The notes: generated by a model from the sequence alone, not told the origin. A stretch of 64,000 nt of DNA from Flavimobilis massiliensis (GCF_900240335.1 NZ_LT964979.1:1054001-1118000), one strand, 5' to 3'. Shown: positions 8,901 through 17,512, counted from the stretch's first letter. Numbers and translations: made by a program.

Positions 8901-10865
8901 GCCGTCGAGCAGGTCGCGGCCGAGCTCGACGGTCTCACCCCGGACCGCAGGGCGCGCAGCCACGACGGACTGCTCGACCTGCTCCGGCGGCGCGGACCGT
9001 CGTCGTTCGACGAGCTCGCCGCACGCGCAGAAGACGGCGCGGACGTCTCCGGTTGGCTCGCTCGGCTCGAGGCCTCCCGCCAGGTCGTCGCCGTGCGTCT
9101 GCCGGGCCTGAGGTCCGAGTCCTCTGCCGAAGCGACCGAGCGGTGGCTCGCCCTCGACGACGCCTCCCGGGTGCGGGACGCGCTCGGCGCCGCGCTCCCC
9201 GTCGGGCTTCCCGACGTTCTCCTCGCTCCTGTCGACGATCCGCTCGGCGACCTCGTGCGACGGCACGCGCGCACGCACGTGCCGTTCCCGGCCGACGACG
9301 TGGCCCTGCGGTTCGGACTGCCGACAGCCGTCGTCCGTGAGGTCCTCGACCGGCTCGTCGCGGCGGGCGAGCTCGTGCGCGGACGCATGCTCCCCGCCGT
9401 GCTCGGTGGTGCGGGGGACGAGTATGCGGACCGCGACGTCGTGCGTCGTCTGCGCCGACGTTCGCTCGCGCTGCTGCGTGCCGAGGTCGAACCTGCGCCG
9501 CCGGCGGCTCTCGGTCTCTTCCTTCCCAGGTGGCAGCGTGTCGGCGAGCTGCGCGGCCGTGCCGGCTTGCTGCGCGCGATCGAGCAGCTCGCCGGGGTGC
9601 CCGTCCCGGCATCGGATCTCGAGTCGCGGATCTTGCCGAGCCGCGTCGTCGATTACTCCCCCGCGCTCCTCGACGCGCTCACGACGAGCGGCGAGGTGCT
9701 GTGGGCCGGGCACGGCTCGCTCGCAGCACCGGGCAGGGGCTCCGGGGACGGCACCGTGAGCCTTCATCTCGCCGGGACCGCGCCGCTCACGCTTCCCGAG
9801 CCGTCGGACGCAGCGGGAGGGCCGGCTGCGCTCCCGTACGTCCTCGCCGCGCTCGAGGGTTCCGGCGCACACTTCGTCGACCGCGTCGTCGAGCGCGCCC
9901 GCGCGGCCGCCGAGGCCGCGGACGACGTCACGGCGCTCGGCGACGACCCCGCCGAGATCGTGCGGGAGTCACTGTGGCACCTCGTGTGGGCCGGCCGCGC
10001 GACGAACGACTCCTTCGGCCCGCTGCGCGCGCTCCTCGGGCCCTCACCCCGCGCGCCGCGCCCTCAGGCCCGTCCCGTCCACCGTCCTCGCGGACGTTTC
10101 GGTCTTGCGGCGCTCGTGCGGACCACCGCGCCCGAGGCTCTTCACGGCGGTGGCAGGTGGTCTCTGCTGCCGGGGACGGAGCCCGACCCGACCGTGCGCG
10201 CGCACGCGCTCGCGATGGTGCTCCTCGACCGGCACGGGATCGTCACGCGCGCCGTCGCCCCCGCCGAGCAGGTCGTCGGCCGCTACCCCGACGTCTACAA
10301 GGTGCTCACCGCGCTCGAGGCCGCGGGTCACGTCCGTCGGGGGTACTTCGTCGAGCATCTTGGTGGTTCGCAGTTCGCCGTACCTGGTGCGGTCGACGTG
10401 CTGCGGGACGACGCGCGTGCGGTCGAGCGGAACCTGCAGCCCGCTGCGCCGCAGGTCGCCGCGGCCGGCCGTCGCGCCGAGGACGGGCTCGTCCTCGCGG
10501 CCTGCGACCCGGCGAACCCGTACGGCGCCGCCCTCGCGTGGCCTGCGGGCGTCGCCGAGGTGCGGCACCGGCCCGGGCGCAAGGCGGGTTCCGTCGTCGT
10601 CCTCGTCGACGGGTATCTCGTCCTCTACGTCGAACGGGGCGGCCGCACGCTCCTGTCGTTCACCGAGGATCCGGGGCTGCTCGCTCGCGGGGCGCATGCG
10701 CTCGCGGATGCCGCCGCGGCGGGGGCGCTCGGCAGGTCGACGGTGCGGCACGTCGACGGCACCGAGGTGTTCGGGCTCGACGGGCCGGTCGTCGAGGCGC
10801 TCACCGCGGCAGGTTTCGCGCTGACTCCGCGCGGGCTGCGCGTGAGGCCCGGGGCTAGGTCGTGA
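5991..10865 (+). CDS. lhr: Lhr-type superfamily 2 ATP-dependent DNA helicase
   Basis: 1624 aa, the size of long actinobacterial Lhr proteins. The N-terminal helicase core has Q-motif/Walker A (GPTRVQTEAW, APTGSGKT), motif Ia (YVSPLKAL), DEIH box (VIVDEIHAV), motif III (LSATARP) and motif VI (LQRVGRAGH). A winged-helix/beta-barrel middle region follows. The C-terminal ~700 residues form the Lhr-specific extension known to make multimers. The family translocates 3'-5' on single-stranded DNA and unwinds RNA:DNA hybrids. It lies 30 bases upstream of a Nei glycosylase, the same pairing as in mycobacteria, which argues for a DNA-repair role. Start chosen at GTG 5991; GTGs at 5961 and 5967 are alternatives. 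Confidence 0.92.
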   Translation: MTPTRPSAEPLAGFTAPTRSWFTGAFAGPTRVQTEAWAAISGGSHALVIAPTGSGKTLAAFLWAIDRLLARDTAADGPRTDRILYVSPLKALAADVERNLASPLTGIRHAAAAASLVLPRVTVGTRTGDTPPAERRRLAVHPPDILITTPESLFLMLTSAAREGLREIGTVIVDEIHAVAGTKRGAHLALSLERLDLLLDTPAQRIGLSATARPTDAVAELLAGHRTAADGGRPVVVVEPPARRQVDLDVVVPVEDLTDIAATPLPGTSPSDDGPDLTGPAAGPLARASVWPHVEERIVDLATTSRSTIVFASSRRSAERLTSRLNEIWARRQGLDVPDPGASQPAAVPGQAGTSAGADAVFARAHHGSMSRAERSYTEGELKAGRLPVVVATSSLELGIDMGSVDLVVLVGSPPSVASGLQRVGRAGHAVGVPSHGVLVPTHTGDLVPATVTAARMRTGELEPLRLVRNPLDVLAQQVVAMVATEDWPVDELEATVRRAAPFAQLPRSALRGVLDMLTGRYPSEAFGELRARLTWDRGRDVLQARPGAQRLAVTSGGTIPDRGLFGVFLAASSPGGPDDVRADTAPRARGGKRVGELDEEMVYESRVGDTITLGSTTWRIDEITPDRVLVTPAPGLPGRMPFWKGDSPARPVELGRAIGAWTRETVGRVLPASAARTEAALAHLAAEGLDPWAAGNVVAHLREQHAATGVVPDDRTIVVERFRDEIGDWRVVVHSPFGSRVHAPWALLLGARLRERYGVDVAAMHADDGIVLRLPDIGLDGVGADGTWTGFLPDGAAPEVADELFTDPAEVTGQVRDALAGSAHFAARFREAAARALLLPRRSPDRRQPLWQQRQRSAQLLEVAAGFPEFPIVHEAARECLQDDFDVAALTSLMADVAAGRVDVVHVDTTQPSPFARSLLLGYTAQNLYGADAPLAEQRAATLALDPTLLDELLGSSSGAQLADLLDPTAVEQVAAELDGLTPDRRARSHDGLLDLLRRRGPSSFDELAARAEDGADVSGWLARLEASRQVVAVRLPGLRSESSAEATERWLALDDASRVRDALGAALPVGLPDVLLAPVDDPLGDLVRRHARTHVPFPADDVALRFGLPTAVVREVLDRLVAAGELVRGRMLPAVLGGAGDEYADRDVVRRLRRRSLALLRAEVEPAPPAALGLFLPRWQRVGELRGRAGLLRAIEQLAGVPVPASDLESRILPSRVVDYSPALLDALTTSGEVLWAGHGSLAAPGRGSGDGTVSLHLAGTAPLTLPEPSDAAGGPAALPYVLAALEGSGAHFVDRVVERARAAAEAADDVTALGDDPAEIVRESLWHLVWAGRATNDSFGPLRALLGPSPRAPRPQARPVHRPRGRFGLAALVRTTAPEALHGGGRWSLLPGTEPDPTVRAHALAMVLLDRHGIVTRAVAPAEQVVGRYPDVYKVLTALEAAGHVRRGYFVEHLGGSQFAVPGAVDVLRDDARAVERNLQPAAPQVAAAGRRAEDGLVLAACDPANPYGAALAWPAGVAEVRHRPGRKAGSVVVLVDGYLVLYVERGGRTLLSFTEDPGLLARGAHALADAAAAGALGRSTVRHVDGTEVFGLDGPVVEALTAAGFALTPRGLRVRPGARS

Positions 10866-10895
10866 CCGCCGCGCGCCGCTGGGGAGGAACGTGCG

Positions 10896-11696
10896 ATGCC
10901 CGAGGGTGACGCCCTGCGGCTCACGGCCGCCCGCCTCGACGCCGCGCTGCGAGGTGCGGCCCTCGTACGGACCGAGCTCCGGTGGGGTGGGCTCGGCGAC
11001 GTCGACCTCACCGGTCGGGAGGTCGCGGAGGTCGTTGCGTACGGCAAGAACCTCCTCGTGAGGACGACGGACGGCTGGACGGTCCACTCGCACCTGCGGA
11101 TGGAGGGCCGCTGGTACGTCGCCCGCACCGGCTCGCCCGAGGCCGAGGGCCGCGCACCCCACGTGAGGGCCGTGCTCGCATCGGCGCGGTGGACGGCGCT
11201 CGGCGAGAACCTCGGCATGCTCAACGTCGTCCGATCGCGTGACGCGCGTCGCTTGCTCGGGCACCTCGGTCCTGACGTCCTTGCAGACGACCTCGACGTC
11301 CGCGCGGCAGCTCTGCGGCTGCGGGACGCGGGAGACGGGCCGGGAGTGAGCGTCGCCGAGGCCCTCCTCGACCAGCGGCGGGTCGCGGGGATCGGCACCA
11401 TCTACGCCGCGGAGTCGCTCTTCGCGCGGCGCACGGACCCGTGGCGGACGGTCGGCACGCTCGACGCCCACGAGCTCGCGGCGCTCCTCCTCACGGCGCG
11501 TCGCGACATGACGGTCGCCGTCGTGCACGGTCTCGAGGCGCGTGAATCACGGGTGCACGGACGCCTCGGGCGGCCGTGCGTGCGCTGCCGCACCGCAATC
11601 GCGGTGCGGCAGGCCCGCAGGCCGCCCGAGGAACGTCCGATCTTCTTCTGCCCACGGTGCCAGACACCGCAGCCAGGTGTCAGCCGATCGGTGTGA
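10896..11696 (+). CDS. nei2: Fpg/Nei-family DNA glycosylase/AP lyase
   Basis: 266 aa. The protein begins MPEGD: after Met removal Pro is the Schiff-base nucleophile and Glu the catalytic acid of this family. An H2TH region (LLDQRRVAGIGTIYAAESLF) and a C-terminal zinc finger (CVRCRTAI...FFCPRCQ, four Cys) complete the fold. It excises oxidised pyrimidines and cleaves the abasic site. The ATG has GGAGG upstream (GGGGAGGAACGTGCG). It is co-directional with lhr after a 30-base gap, so probably one operon. Its 3' end overlaps the convergent clgR by 17 bases. Nei rather than Fpg is inferred from the lhr link and PEGD start. Confidence 0.9.
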   Translation: MPEGDALRLTAARLDAALRGAALVRTELRWGGLGDVDLTGREVAEVVAYGKNLLVRTTDGWTVHSHLRMEGRWYVARTGSPEAEGRAPHVRAVLASARWTALGENLGMLNVVRSRDARRLLGHLGPDVLADDLDVRAAALRLRDAGDGPGVSVAEALLDQRRVAGIGTIYAAESLFARRTDPWRTVGTLDAHELAALLLTARRDMTVAVVHGLEARESRVHGRLGRPCVRCRTAIAVRQARRPPEERPIFFCPRCQTPQPGVSRSV

Positions 11697-12003
11697 GCTC
11701 GCGCCGTGCCGGAACCCGGACGACGGCGCTCGCGAAGTCGTCCGGGACCGTGTCCGGGACGAACAGACCTTCGGCGACCGCAACCCGGTCGCTCACCTCA
11801 CGGAGCACGGTCGACAGCGGGACGTCGAGCGCCTCGCAGATCGACCCGAGCAGCTCCGAGGAGGCTTCCTTCTGACCACGCTCGACCTCGCTGAGGTAGC
11901 CGAGCGACACACGTGCTGCGGACGACACCTCGCGCAGGGTCCGGCCCTGCCGCTGGCGCGCGTCACGCAGGACATCACCGATCTCTCGTCGCAGGACGAT
12001 CAT
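11680..12003 (-). CDS. clgR: XRE-family transcriptional regulator, ClgR-like
   Basis: 107 aa, essentially one HTH_3 domain: DVLRDARQRQGRTLREVSSAARVSLGYLSEVERGQKEASSELLGSICEAL. This is the recognisable ClgR signature; ClgR activates clp protease and other stress genes in actinobacteria. Start ATG 12003 has GGAGAGGGG upstream. An in-frame extension to 12156 is possible but is rich in Arg/Thr and unlike the family. Its place beside cinA-pgsA-ftsK matches Mycobacterium (clgR next to pgsA3). Family members end in a short degron-like tail; here the end is ELTPIG. Confidence 0.87.
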   Translation of the reverse strand: MIVLRREIGDVLRDARQRQGRTLREVSSAARVSLGYLSEVERGQKEASSELLGSICEALDVPLSTVLREVSDRVAVAEGLFVPDTVPDDFASAVVRVPARRELTPIG

Positions 12004-12205
12004 CTGGCGCCCCCTCTCCGTCGTTCCACTCCGCTGCGTCACGGTCTGGTGAGGATACAACGAGCCACGGACAGGCTCGCGCCGTCGGGCGGTCCCGCGT
12101 GCTGCGCGAGACGTTCCTCCCGTGGCCGACGGTCCCGGACGTGTCGATGTCTCCATGCCTTGTCCAACTGTTCCGGGGCCTCAGGTGTTCCCGGTCGGCG
12201 TTGAC
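12004..12205 (-). promoter_or_regulatory. clgR upstream region
   Basis: About 200 bases without a gene between the clgR start and the cinA stop. TATCCT on the minus strand (complement of 12053-12058) could be a clgR -10, giving a ~50-base leader. No perfect operator or strong hairpin is evident. Confidence 0.25.
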
Positions 12206-12685
12206 TCACCCGGTGACGATCTCGTGAAGGAGCTCGAGTGCCGCGAGCGCGGCACGCTCACGGATCTCCGCGCGGTCTCCGGGGAGGTCGAGCCGACGCT
12301 TCCGGACGACGCCGTCGACGCACGCCGCGACGTGCACGCGGCCCGCAGGGACCCCGTCCTGGGGGCCGGGTCCTGCGACTCCGGTCGTCGCGATGCCGCA
12401 GCGAGCCCCGAGGAGCCGGGCCGCGCCGAGCGCCATCTGCCCGGCGACGTCGGCGTCGACGGGTCCTCGCTCGGCGAGCAGCGCCGCATCGACCCCGAGC
12501 ACCGTCGACTTGACGTCCGTCGCGTACGCGACGACGGCGCCGAGCACGACGTCCGAGGCGCCGGGCGGGCCGACGAGCGCGCTGCTCAGCATCCCGCCCG
12601 TGAGCGACTCGGCGACGGCGACCGTGAGCCCCCGTTCGCGTGTCACGGCGAGCAGCCCGTCGGCGGCGGCAGCGAGCATCGTCAT
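12206..12685 (-). CDS. cinA: CinA-family protein, nicotinamide-nucleotide amidohydrolase domain
   Basis: 159 aa, the C-terminal CinA/PncC domain only, without the N-terminal MoCF-like domain of long CinA. The conserved AESLTGGMLSSALV, GAVVAYATDVKSTVLGV and ATTGVAGPGPQDG motifs are all present. The enzyme deamidates nicotinamide mononucleotide. The ATG at 12685 overlaps the pgsA stop in an ATGA, so the two are coupled. The ATG at 12679 would remove only two residues. The pgsA-cinA-clgR order is widespread in actinobacteria. Confidence 0.9.
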   Translation of the reverse strand: MTMLAAAADGLLAVTRERGLTVAVAESLTGGMLSSALVGPPGASDVVLGAVVAYATDVKSTVLGVDAALLAERGPVDADVAGQMALGAARLLGARCGIATTGVAGPGPQDGVPAGRVHVAACVDGVVRKRRLDLPGDRAEIRERAALAALELLHEIVTG

Positions 12686-13275
12686 GCGTGGCCCTCGCGC
12701 ACGACGGGGTTGCGCAGGGTCCGGACGACGTAGTCGAGGCCCGTGACGAGCGTGACGACGACCGCGAGCCCCATGACGGCGTAGCCGGCGGTGTGGACGA
12801 GCTCGGGTAGGACGCCGCGCGGCAGGAGGAGTATCGAGAGCGCGACCGACTGGAGGACGGTCTTGAGCTTGCCGCCGCGCGACGCAGCGAGAACGAAGCG
12901 ATCCATGACGAGCAGCCGCATGGCGGTGATCCCGAGCTCCCGCACGAGGATGACGATCGTCACCCACCACCACAGCTCACCGAGGAGCGAGAGGCCGACG
13001 AGCGCAGTGCCGATGAGGGCCTTGTCGGCGATCGGGTCGAGGAGCTTGCCGAGGTCGGTGACGAGGCCCCTGCTCCGGGCGAGATGCCCGTCGACCTTGT
13101 CGGTCGCGGCCGCGACGACGAAGAGGACCGTCGCGACCCAGCGCCAGGGAGCTGTGTCGCCGCCGTCGACGAGCAGGGCCCAGGCGACGAACGGAACCAT
13201 GAGGATGCGGGCCGCCGTCACCGCGTTCGCGATGTTCCACTGCGTCCGCCACATGCTCCCGGAGTTCTGCGTCAT
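12682..13275 (-). CDS. pgsA: CDP-diacylglycerol-glycerol-3-phosphate 3-phosphatidyltransferase
   Basis: 197 aa integral membrane enzyme of phospholipid synthesis. The CDP-alcohol phosphotransferase signature DG-x2-AR-x8-G-x3-D-x3-D is visible in DGHLARSRGLVTDLGKLLDP followed by IADK. Four to six hydrophobic helices surround it. Start ATG 13275 is preceded by TATTCT six bases away, a leaderless arrangement; an in-frame ATG at 13305 would pass through that promoter. It could be a related phosphatidyltransferase (mycobacterial PgsA3 lies at this locus), but the glycerol-phosphate type fits best. Confidence 0.88.
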   Translation of the reverse strand: MTQNSGSMWRTQWNIANAVTAARILMVPFVAWALLVDGGDTAPWRWVATVLFVVAAATDKVDGHLARSRGLVTDLGKLLDPIADKALIGTALVGLSLLGELWWWVTIVILVRELGITAMRLLVMDRFVLAASRGGKLKTVLQSVALSILLLPRGVLPELVHTAGYAVMGLAVVVTLVTGLDYVVRTLRNPVVREGHA

Positions 13276-13287
13276 CCTCACAGAATA
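13276..13287 (-). promoter_or_regulatory. Leaderless promoter of pgsA
   Basis: TATTCT on the minus strand (complement of 13282-13287) is six bases from the pgsA ATG, so the transcript would begin at or next to the start codon. Confidence 0.5.
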
Positions 13288-13314
13288 GGCGCTGGCACCC
13301 AGCATGACGGGCGG

Positions 13315-13327
13315 TAGTCTCCCCTGT
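13315..13327 (+). promoter_or_regulatory. Leaderless promoter of the capA-like gene
   Basis: TAGTCT (13315-13320) is followed by seven bases and then GTG 13328. No Shine-Dalgarno is present. It is divergent from the pgsA promoter 28 bases away. Confidence 0.5.
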
Positions 13328-14647
13328 GTGATGCGCCATGCCCAGAACGGTTCTGCTCATGCGGCAGGCCCCCGACGCTGGGCAGTGGTCGCGGCGTCGG
13401 TCGCGGTCGTCGTCGCCACCGGGACGGCCGCGGCGGTCGTCGTCCCGGACCTCCTCGGCGGGCGCCCGGAGGGCCCGTCGTCCGTTCCGACTGCCCCTGT
13501 CGCGTCGACGGTACCTCAGCCCACGACCCCGCCTGCCGAGCCCACACCGACGCCGACGCCGACGCCCGACGTCGATCTCACGATCCTCGCGGCGGGTGAC
13601 GTCCTGCCGCACACGCCCGTGATGCGATCGGCCCGTACGGGCGACGGCTACGACTTCCGACCCCTGCTCGCCGGGCTCGACAGCTGGGTGCAGGGCGCAG
13701 ACCTCGCCCTGTGCCACATGGAGGTCCCGGTCGCGCCGGAGGGTCGTCCGGTGTCGGGCTACCCCATGTTCGGCACGACGCCCGCGCTCGTCCGTGACCT
13801 CGCGGCGCAGGGGTGGGACGGATGCTCGACCGCGTCGAACCACTCGGTCGACAAGGGATTCGCCGGGCTCGCGCGCACGCTCGACGTCTTCGACGCCGAG
13901 GGTCTCGGCCACGTGGGCACCGCGCGTTCCGCGGAGGAGTCGTCGCAGGCGCAGCGTTACACGCTCGAGTCGCAGGGACGCACGACGGTCGTCGCGCACC
14001 TCTCAGGCACGTACGGCACGAACGGCATGCCGGTCGACGCCGACAAGCCGTGGTCGGTGACGATGCTCGACGCGGACGCGATGATCGCGGCGGCGAAGGC
14101 TGAGCGCGAGCGCGGCGCCGACGTCGTCCTCGTGTCGATGCATGCGGGGAACGAGTACGTCACCGCGCCCAACGACGAGCAGCGGGCGTTCGCCGCGGCG
14201 CTCGCGCGCTCGGGCGAGGTCGATCTGCTCATCGGTCATCACGCGCACGTCCCGCAGCCGTTCGAACGTCTCGACGGCGGTCCCGGCGACTCCGGGATGT
14301 GGGTCGGTTACGGCCTCGGCAACATGATCTCGAACCAGGACTCGGACTGCTGCATCGCCGAGACGTCGAACGGGCTGCTCATGCTCGCGAACGTCCGCCA
14401 TGCGGCGGACGGCCCGGCCCGCGTCACGGGTGTCGAGTGGGTCGGCATCACGGTCGACCGCCTCGACGGTCACCGGCTTCACGCGTTCGCGGATCTCGAC
14501 GGCTCGAAGGTCGGAAGGCTCTCCGCCGGTGCGCTCACGGCGCGTGAGAAGCACGTGCGCGACGCCGTCGACGGGTCGGCGCCTGAGCGGCGCGAGCCGA
14601 CGGCGTCGACCGCGACGGTGACGGTCGAGGAACGCTCCGAGCGGTGA
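13328..14647 (+). CDS. CapA/PgsA-like metallophosphatase family, membrane-anchored
   Basis: 439 aa. An N-terminal hydrophobic anchor (about residues 12-36) and a Pro/Thr linker (PTPTPTPTPDVD) lead to a CapA domain. That domain starts LTILAAGDVLPHTPV and contains GYPMFGTTP, STASNHSVDKG, VVLVSMHAGNEY and LIGHHAHVPQPFE, the metal-binding His/Asn/Asp motifs of this calcineurin-like fold. The family is linked to poly-gamma-glutamate and capsule export, but its actinobacterial members are uncharacterised. It lies on the opposite strand between pgsA and ftsK and converges on ftsK with a 12-base gap. The poly-gamma-glutamate role itself is not supported here: no capBC are nearby. Confidence 0.82.
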   Translation: MMRHAQNGSAHAAGPRRWAVVAASVAVVVATGTAAAVVVPDLLGGRPEGPSSVPTAPVASTVPQPTTPPAEPTPTPTPTPDVDLTILAAGDVLPHTPVMRSARTGDGYDFRPLLAGLDSWVQGADLALCHMEVPVAPEGRPVSGYPMFGTTPALVRDLAAQGWDGCSTASNHSVDKGFAGLARTLDVFDAEGLGHVGTARSAEESSQAQRYTLESQGRTTVVAHLSGTYGTNGMPVDADKPWSVTMLDADAMIAAAKAERERGADVVLVSMHAGNEYVTAPNDEQRAFAAALARSGEVDLLIGHHAHVPQPFERLDGGPGDSGMWVGYGLGNMISNQDSDCCIAETSNGLLMLANVRHAADGPARVTGVEWVGITVDRLDGHRLHAFADLDGSKVGRLSAGALTAREKHVRDAVDGSAPERREPTASTATVTVEERSER

Positions 14648-14659
14648 TCCTGGTGCCGT

Positions 14660-17437
14660 TCAGCGGCCGGTGAGCGACCAGGCGTCCTCGGACCCGTCCT
14701 CGTCGTCCCCGTCGCCGTAGTCGTGCGCGACGGGCGGCAGTCCGGAGCCGACGCCGTCGGCGTACCTGTCGTCGGGAGCATCCTGGTCGAACGCGGGCTC
14801 CGAGGTCGAGGGCGCGTCCTCGCCACGGAGCATCGCGAGCGCCGCAGGCAGCCCCTCGGGCTGCACGAGGACGTCGCGCGCCTTGGACCCCTCGGACGGG
14901 CCGACGATCTCGCGCGACTCGAGCAGGTCCATGAGTCGGCCAGCCTTGGCGAACCCGACGCGGAGCTTGCGCTGGAGCATCGAGGTCGAGCCGAACTGTG
15001 ACGTGATGACGAGCTCGGCGGCCTGGAGCAGGACGTCGAGGTCGTCACCGATGTCGTCGTCGATCTGCTTCTTCGCGGCCGTCACCGTGACGTCCTCGCG
15101 GTAGACGGGCTTGAGCTGCTCCTTGACGTGCGCGACGACCGCCGCGATCTCCTTCTCCTCGACCCAGGCGCCCTGGACGCGGGCCGGCTTGGCCTCGCCC
15201 ATGGGCATGAAGAGGGCGTCACCCTGGCCGATGAGCTTCTCGGCGCCCGGCTGGTCGAGGACGACGCGCGAGTCGGTGAGCGAGCTCGTCGCGAACGCGA
15301 GGCGCGAGGGGACGTTGGCCTTGATGAGGCCCGTGACGACGTCGACGGACGGGCGCTGCGTCGCGAGCACGAGGTGGATGCCGGCCGCGCGGGCGAGCTG
15401 CGTGATGCGCTGGATCGACGCCTCGACGTCGCGCGGGGCGACCATCATGAGGTCCGCGAGCTCGTCGACGACGACGAGGAGGTACGGGTACGGGGCGATC
15501 TTGCGCTCGGATCCGGGCAGAGGCTGGACCTTGCCCGCACGGACCGCCGCGTTGAAGTCGTCGATGTGCTTGTAGCCGAACATCGCGAGATCGTCGTACC
15601 GCGCGTCCATCTCCCGCACGACCCACTCGAGGGCTTCGGCAGCCTTCTTGGGGCTCGTGATGATGGGCGTGATGAGGTGCGGGATGCCCTCGTAGATCGT
15701 CAGCTCGACGCGCTTGGGGTCGACGAGCACCATGCGCACCTGGTCGGGGGTCGCGCGCATGAGCAGCGACACGATCATCGAGTTGACGAAGCTCGACTTA
15801 CCCGCGCCCGTCGCGCCGGCGACGAGGATGTGCGGCATCTTCGCAAGGTTCGCGACGACGTACCCGCCCTCGACGTCCTTGCCGATGCCGATGATCATGG
15901 GGTGCTCGCTGCGACGCGCGACCGACGAGCGCAGGACGTCGCCGAGGACGACGGTCTCGCGGTCGGCGTTGGGGATCTCGATGCCGATCGCGGACTTGCC
16001 GGGGATCGGCGAGAGGATGCGGACGTCGGCGCTCGCGACGGCGTACGCGATGTTCTTCGAGAGGTTGGTGATCTTCTCGACCTTCGTGCCGAGGCCGAGC
16101 TCGACCTCGTAGCGCGTCACGGTCGGGCCGCGCGAGAAGCCGGTGACCTTCGCGTCAATGCCGAACTGCTCGAAGACGTTCGAGAGCGACTCGACGACGC
16201 GGTCGTTCGCGGCGGACCGCACCTTGTGCGGCGGGCCGGTGAGGAGCGTCTCCTCGCTGGGAAGGACGTAGACGATGTCGCCGCCGAGCATGGGCTGCTC
16301 GCCGTGCGGGACGGCGGTCGTCGGGGGCGCGGCGGGCTCGGGAGCAGGTTCGGCGGCGGGCACCGTCGCCGGGACGGTCGGCGCGGTGGCCGCTGTCGGA
16401 GCGGTCGCGGCCGGTACGTCGTCGGCCGCGTCGTGCCCGAGCAGCGCGGTCACGTCGGTCGACCCCGGCTCGACCTCGCGCATTGCGGCGGAGTCGAACG
16501 GACGGACGCCGTCGCCGCCCTCCGCGAGCGTGGTCGTCGGCGTCGCGTCGGCGTCGTCGTCCCTGCGGCGGCCGAAGCGCCTGCGACGAGGCGCAGCCTC
16601 GATCGGATCGGTGCCGTCGTGACGCGAGACGCCCTCGGCGAGCTCGAGCGGGCCCGCGTCGTCGGTCTCCTCGTCCGTGGCCGGAGCGTGCCCGACGAGC
16701 TGCCGCAAGCGCGGGACGATCTGGTTGATGGGCGTCGCGGTGAGGACGAGGACCCCGAAGAACGCGAGGAGCACGAGCACCGGCACCGCGATCCACGCGC
16801 TGAAGGCAGCGACGAGCGAGTTGCCTGCCGCGTAGCCGAGGATGCCCCCAGCCTCCTGGAGCCCGTCCCAGCCGTCCGTCGGTGAGGGACGCCCCGACGA
16901 GATCGCGACGACCCCGCACACGGCGACGAGGATCGCGGTGATGCCGATGCCCTTGCGGCTCGTCTCCGCGCTCTCCTGCGGTGCACGCATGAACCGCACC
17001 GCGAGCCAGCCGAGGAGGACGGGAAGCGCGACGCCGACGACGCCGAGGAGCCCGGCGACCCCGAGGTGCACCCACTCCATGACGAAGCCCTCGAGCCCGA
17101 ACCACTCGCGGCCCGCGACGACGATGGTGAGGGCGAGCAGGAGCAGCGCGACGCCGTCCCGGCGGTGCGCCGGGTCGAGGTCACGCGCTCCGCGCCCGAC
17201 GCTGCGGAAGCCGCCGCCGACGAGGTGCGCGGTGCCCATCCAGGCGCCCTTCGCCATGCGCAGCGGGAGCGCGGGCTGCGTCGGTTCGGGCTGCGGCGCG
17301 CGCCGACCCGACGTCGAGCCCTTGGACGACGAGCTGCCCGAACGTGCCCCGCCCGAGCCGCGCGACGACGCACCGGCGCTGCGCGCCGTCGTCGTGCCGC
17401 GCTTCGCGGAAGGTGCTGAGGAGCCACGTGTCGCCAT
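14660..17437 (-). CDS. ftsK: DNA translocase FtsK/SpoIIIE
   Basis: 925 aa. A Ser/Arg/Gly-rich start leads to four transmembrane helices (about residues 95-260) and a Pro/Ala-rich linker (to ~420). The motor domain has Walker A GATGAGKS, Walker B LLVVVDELADLMM and the FtsK signature ITSPKKAAEALEWVVREMD. The C-terminal gamma winged helix (TSMLQRKLRVGFAKAGRLMDLLE) recognises KOPS. It pumps chromosomal DNA through the septum and activates dimer resolution. Start ATG 17437 fits a leaderless promoter at 17445-17450. It is monocistronic here, converging with the CapA-like gene. Confidence 0.95.
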   Translation of the reverse strand: MATRGSSAPSAKRGTTTARSAGASSRGSGGARSGSSSSKGSTSGRRAPQPEPTQPALPLRMAKGAWMGTAHLVGGGFRSVGRGARDLDPAHRRDGVALLLLALTIVVAGREWFGLEGFVMEWVHLGVAGLLGVVGVALPVLLGWLAVRFMRAPQESAETSRKGIGITAILVAVCGVVAISSGRPSPTDGWDGLQEAGGILGYAAGNSLVAAFSAWIAVPVLVLLAFFGVLVLTATPINQIVPRLRQLVGHAPATDEETDDAGPLELAEGVSRHDGTDPIEAAPRRRRFGRRRDDDADATPTTTLAEGGDGVRPFDSAAMREVEPGSTDVTALLGHDAADDVPAATAPTAATAPTVPATVPAAEPAPEPAAPPTTAVPHGEQPMLGGDIVYVLPSEETLLTGPPHKVRSAANDRVVESLSNVFEQFGIDAKVTGFSRGPTVTRYEVELGLGTKVEKITNLSKNIAYAVASADVRILSPIPGKSAIGIEIPNADRETVVLGDVLRSSVARRSEHPMIIGIGKDVEGGYVVANLAKMPHILVAGATGAGKSSFVNSMIVSLLMRATPDQVRMVLVDPKRVELTIYEGIPHLITPIITSPKKAAEALEWVVREMDARYDDLAMFGYKHIDDFNAAVRAGKVQPLPGSERKIAPYPYLLVVVDELADLMMVAPRDVEASIQRITQLARAAGIHLVLATQRPSVDVVTGLIKANVPSRLAFATSSLTDSRVVLDQPGAEKLIGQGDALFMPMGEAKPARVQGAWVEEKEIAAVVAHVKEQLKPVYREDVTVTAAKKQIDDDIGDDLDVLLQAAELVITSQFGSTSMLQRKLRVGFAKAGRLMDLLESREIVGPSEGSKARDVLVQPEGLPAALAMLRGEDAPSTSEPAFDQDAPDDRYADGVGSGLPPVAHDYGDGDDEDGSEDAWSLTGR

Positions 17438-17450
17438 GGTTCCGAACCTA
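17438..17450 (-). promoter_or_regulatory. Leaderless promoter of ftsK
   Basis: TAGGTT on the minus strand (complement of 17445-17450) is exactly seven bases from the ftsK ATG, with no ribosome site between. Confidence 0.55.
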
Positions 17451-17512
17451 CCAACGACCGCCGACACACCATGGCAGCGGCGCGGCACGAGAACGTCACA
17501 CGGTCCGACGAC

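Noticed and set aside
7806..9872. 688-codon minus-strand open frame inside lhr
   Set aside because: Antisense to the Lhr C-terminal extension; no recognisable motif.
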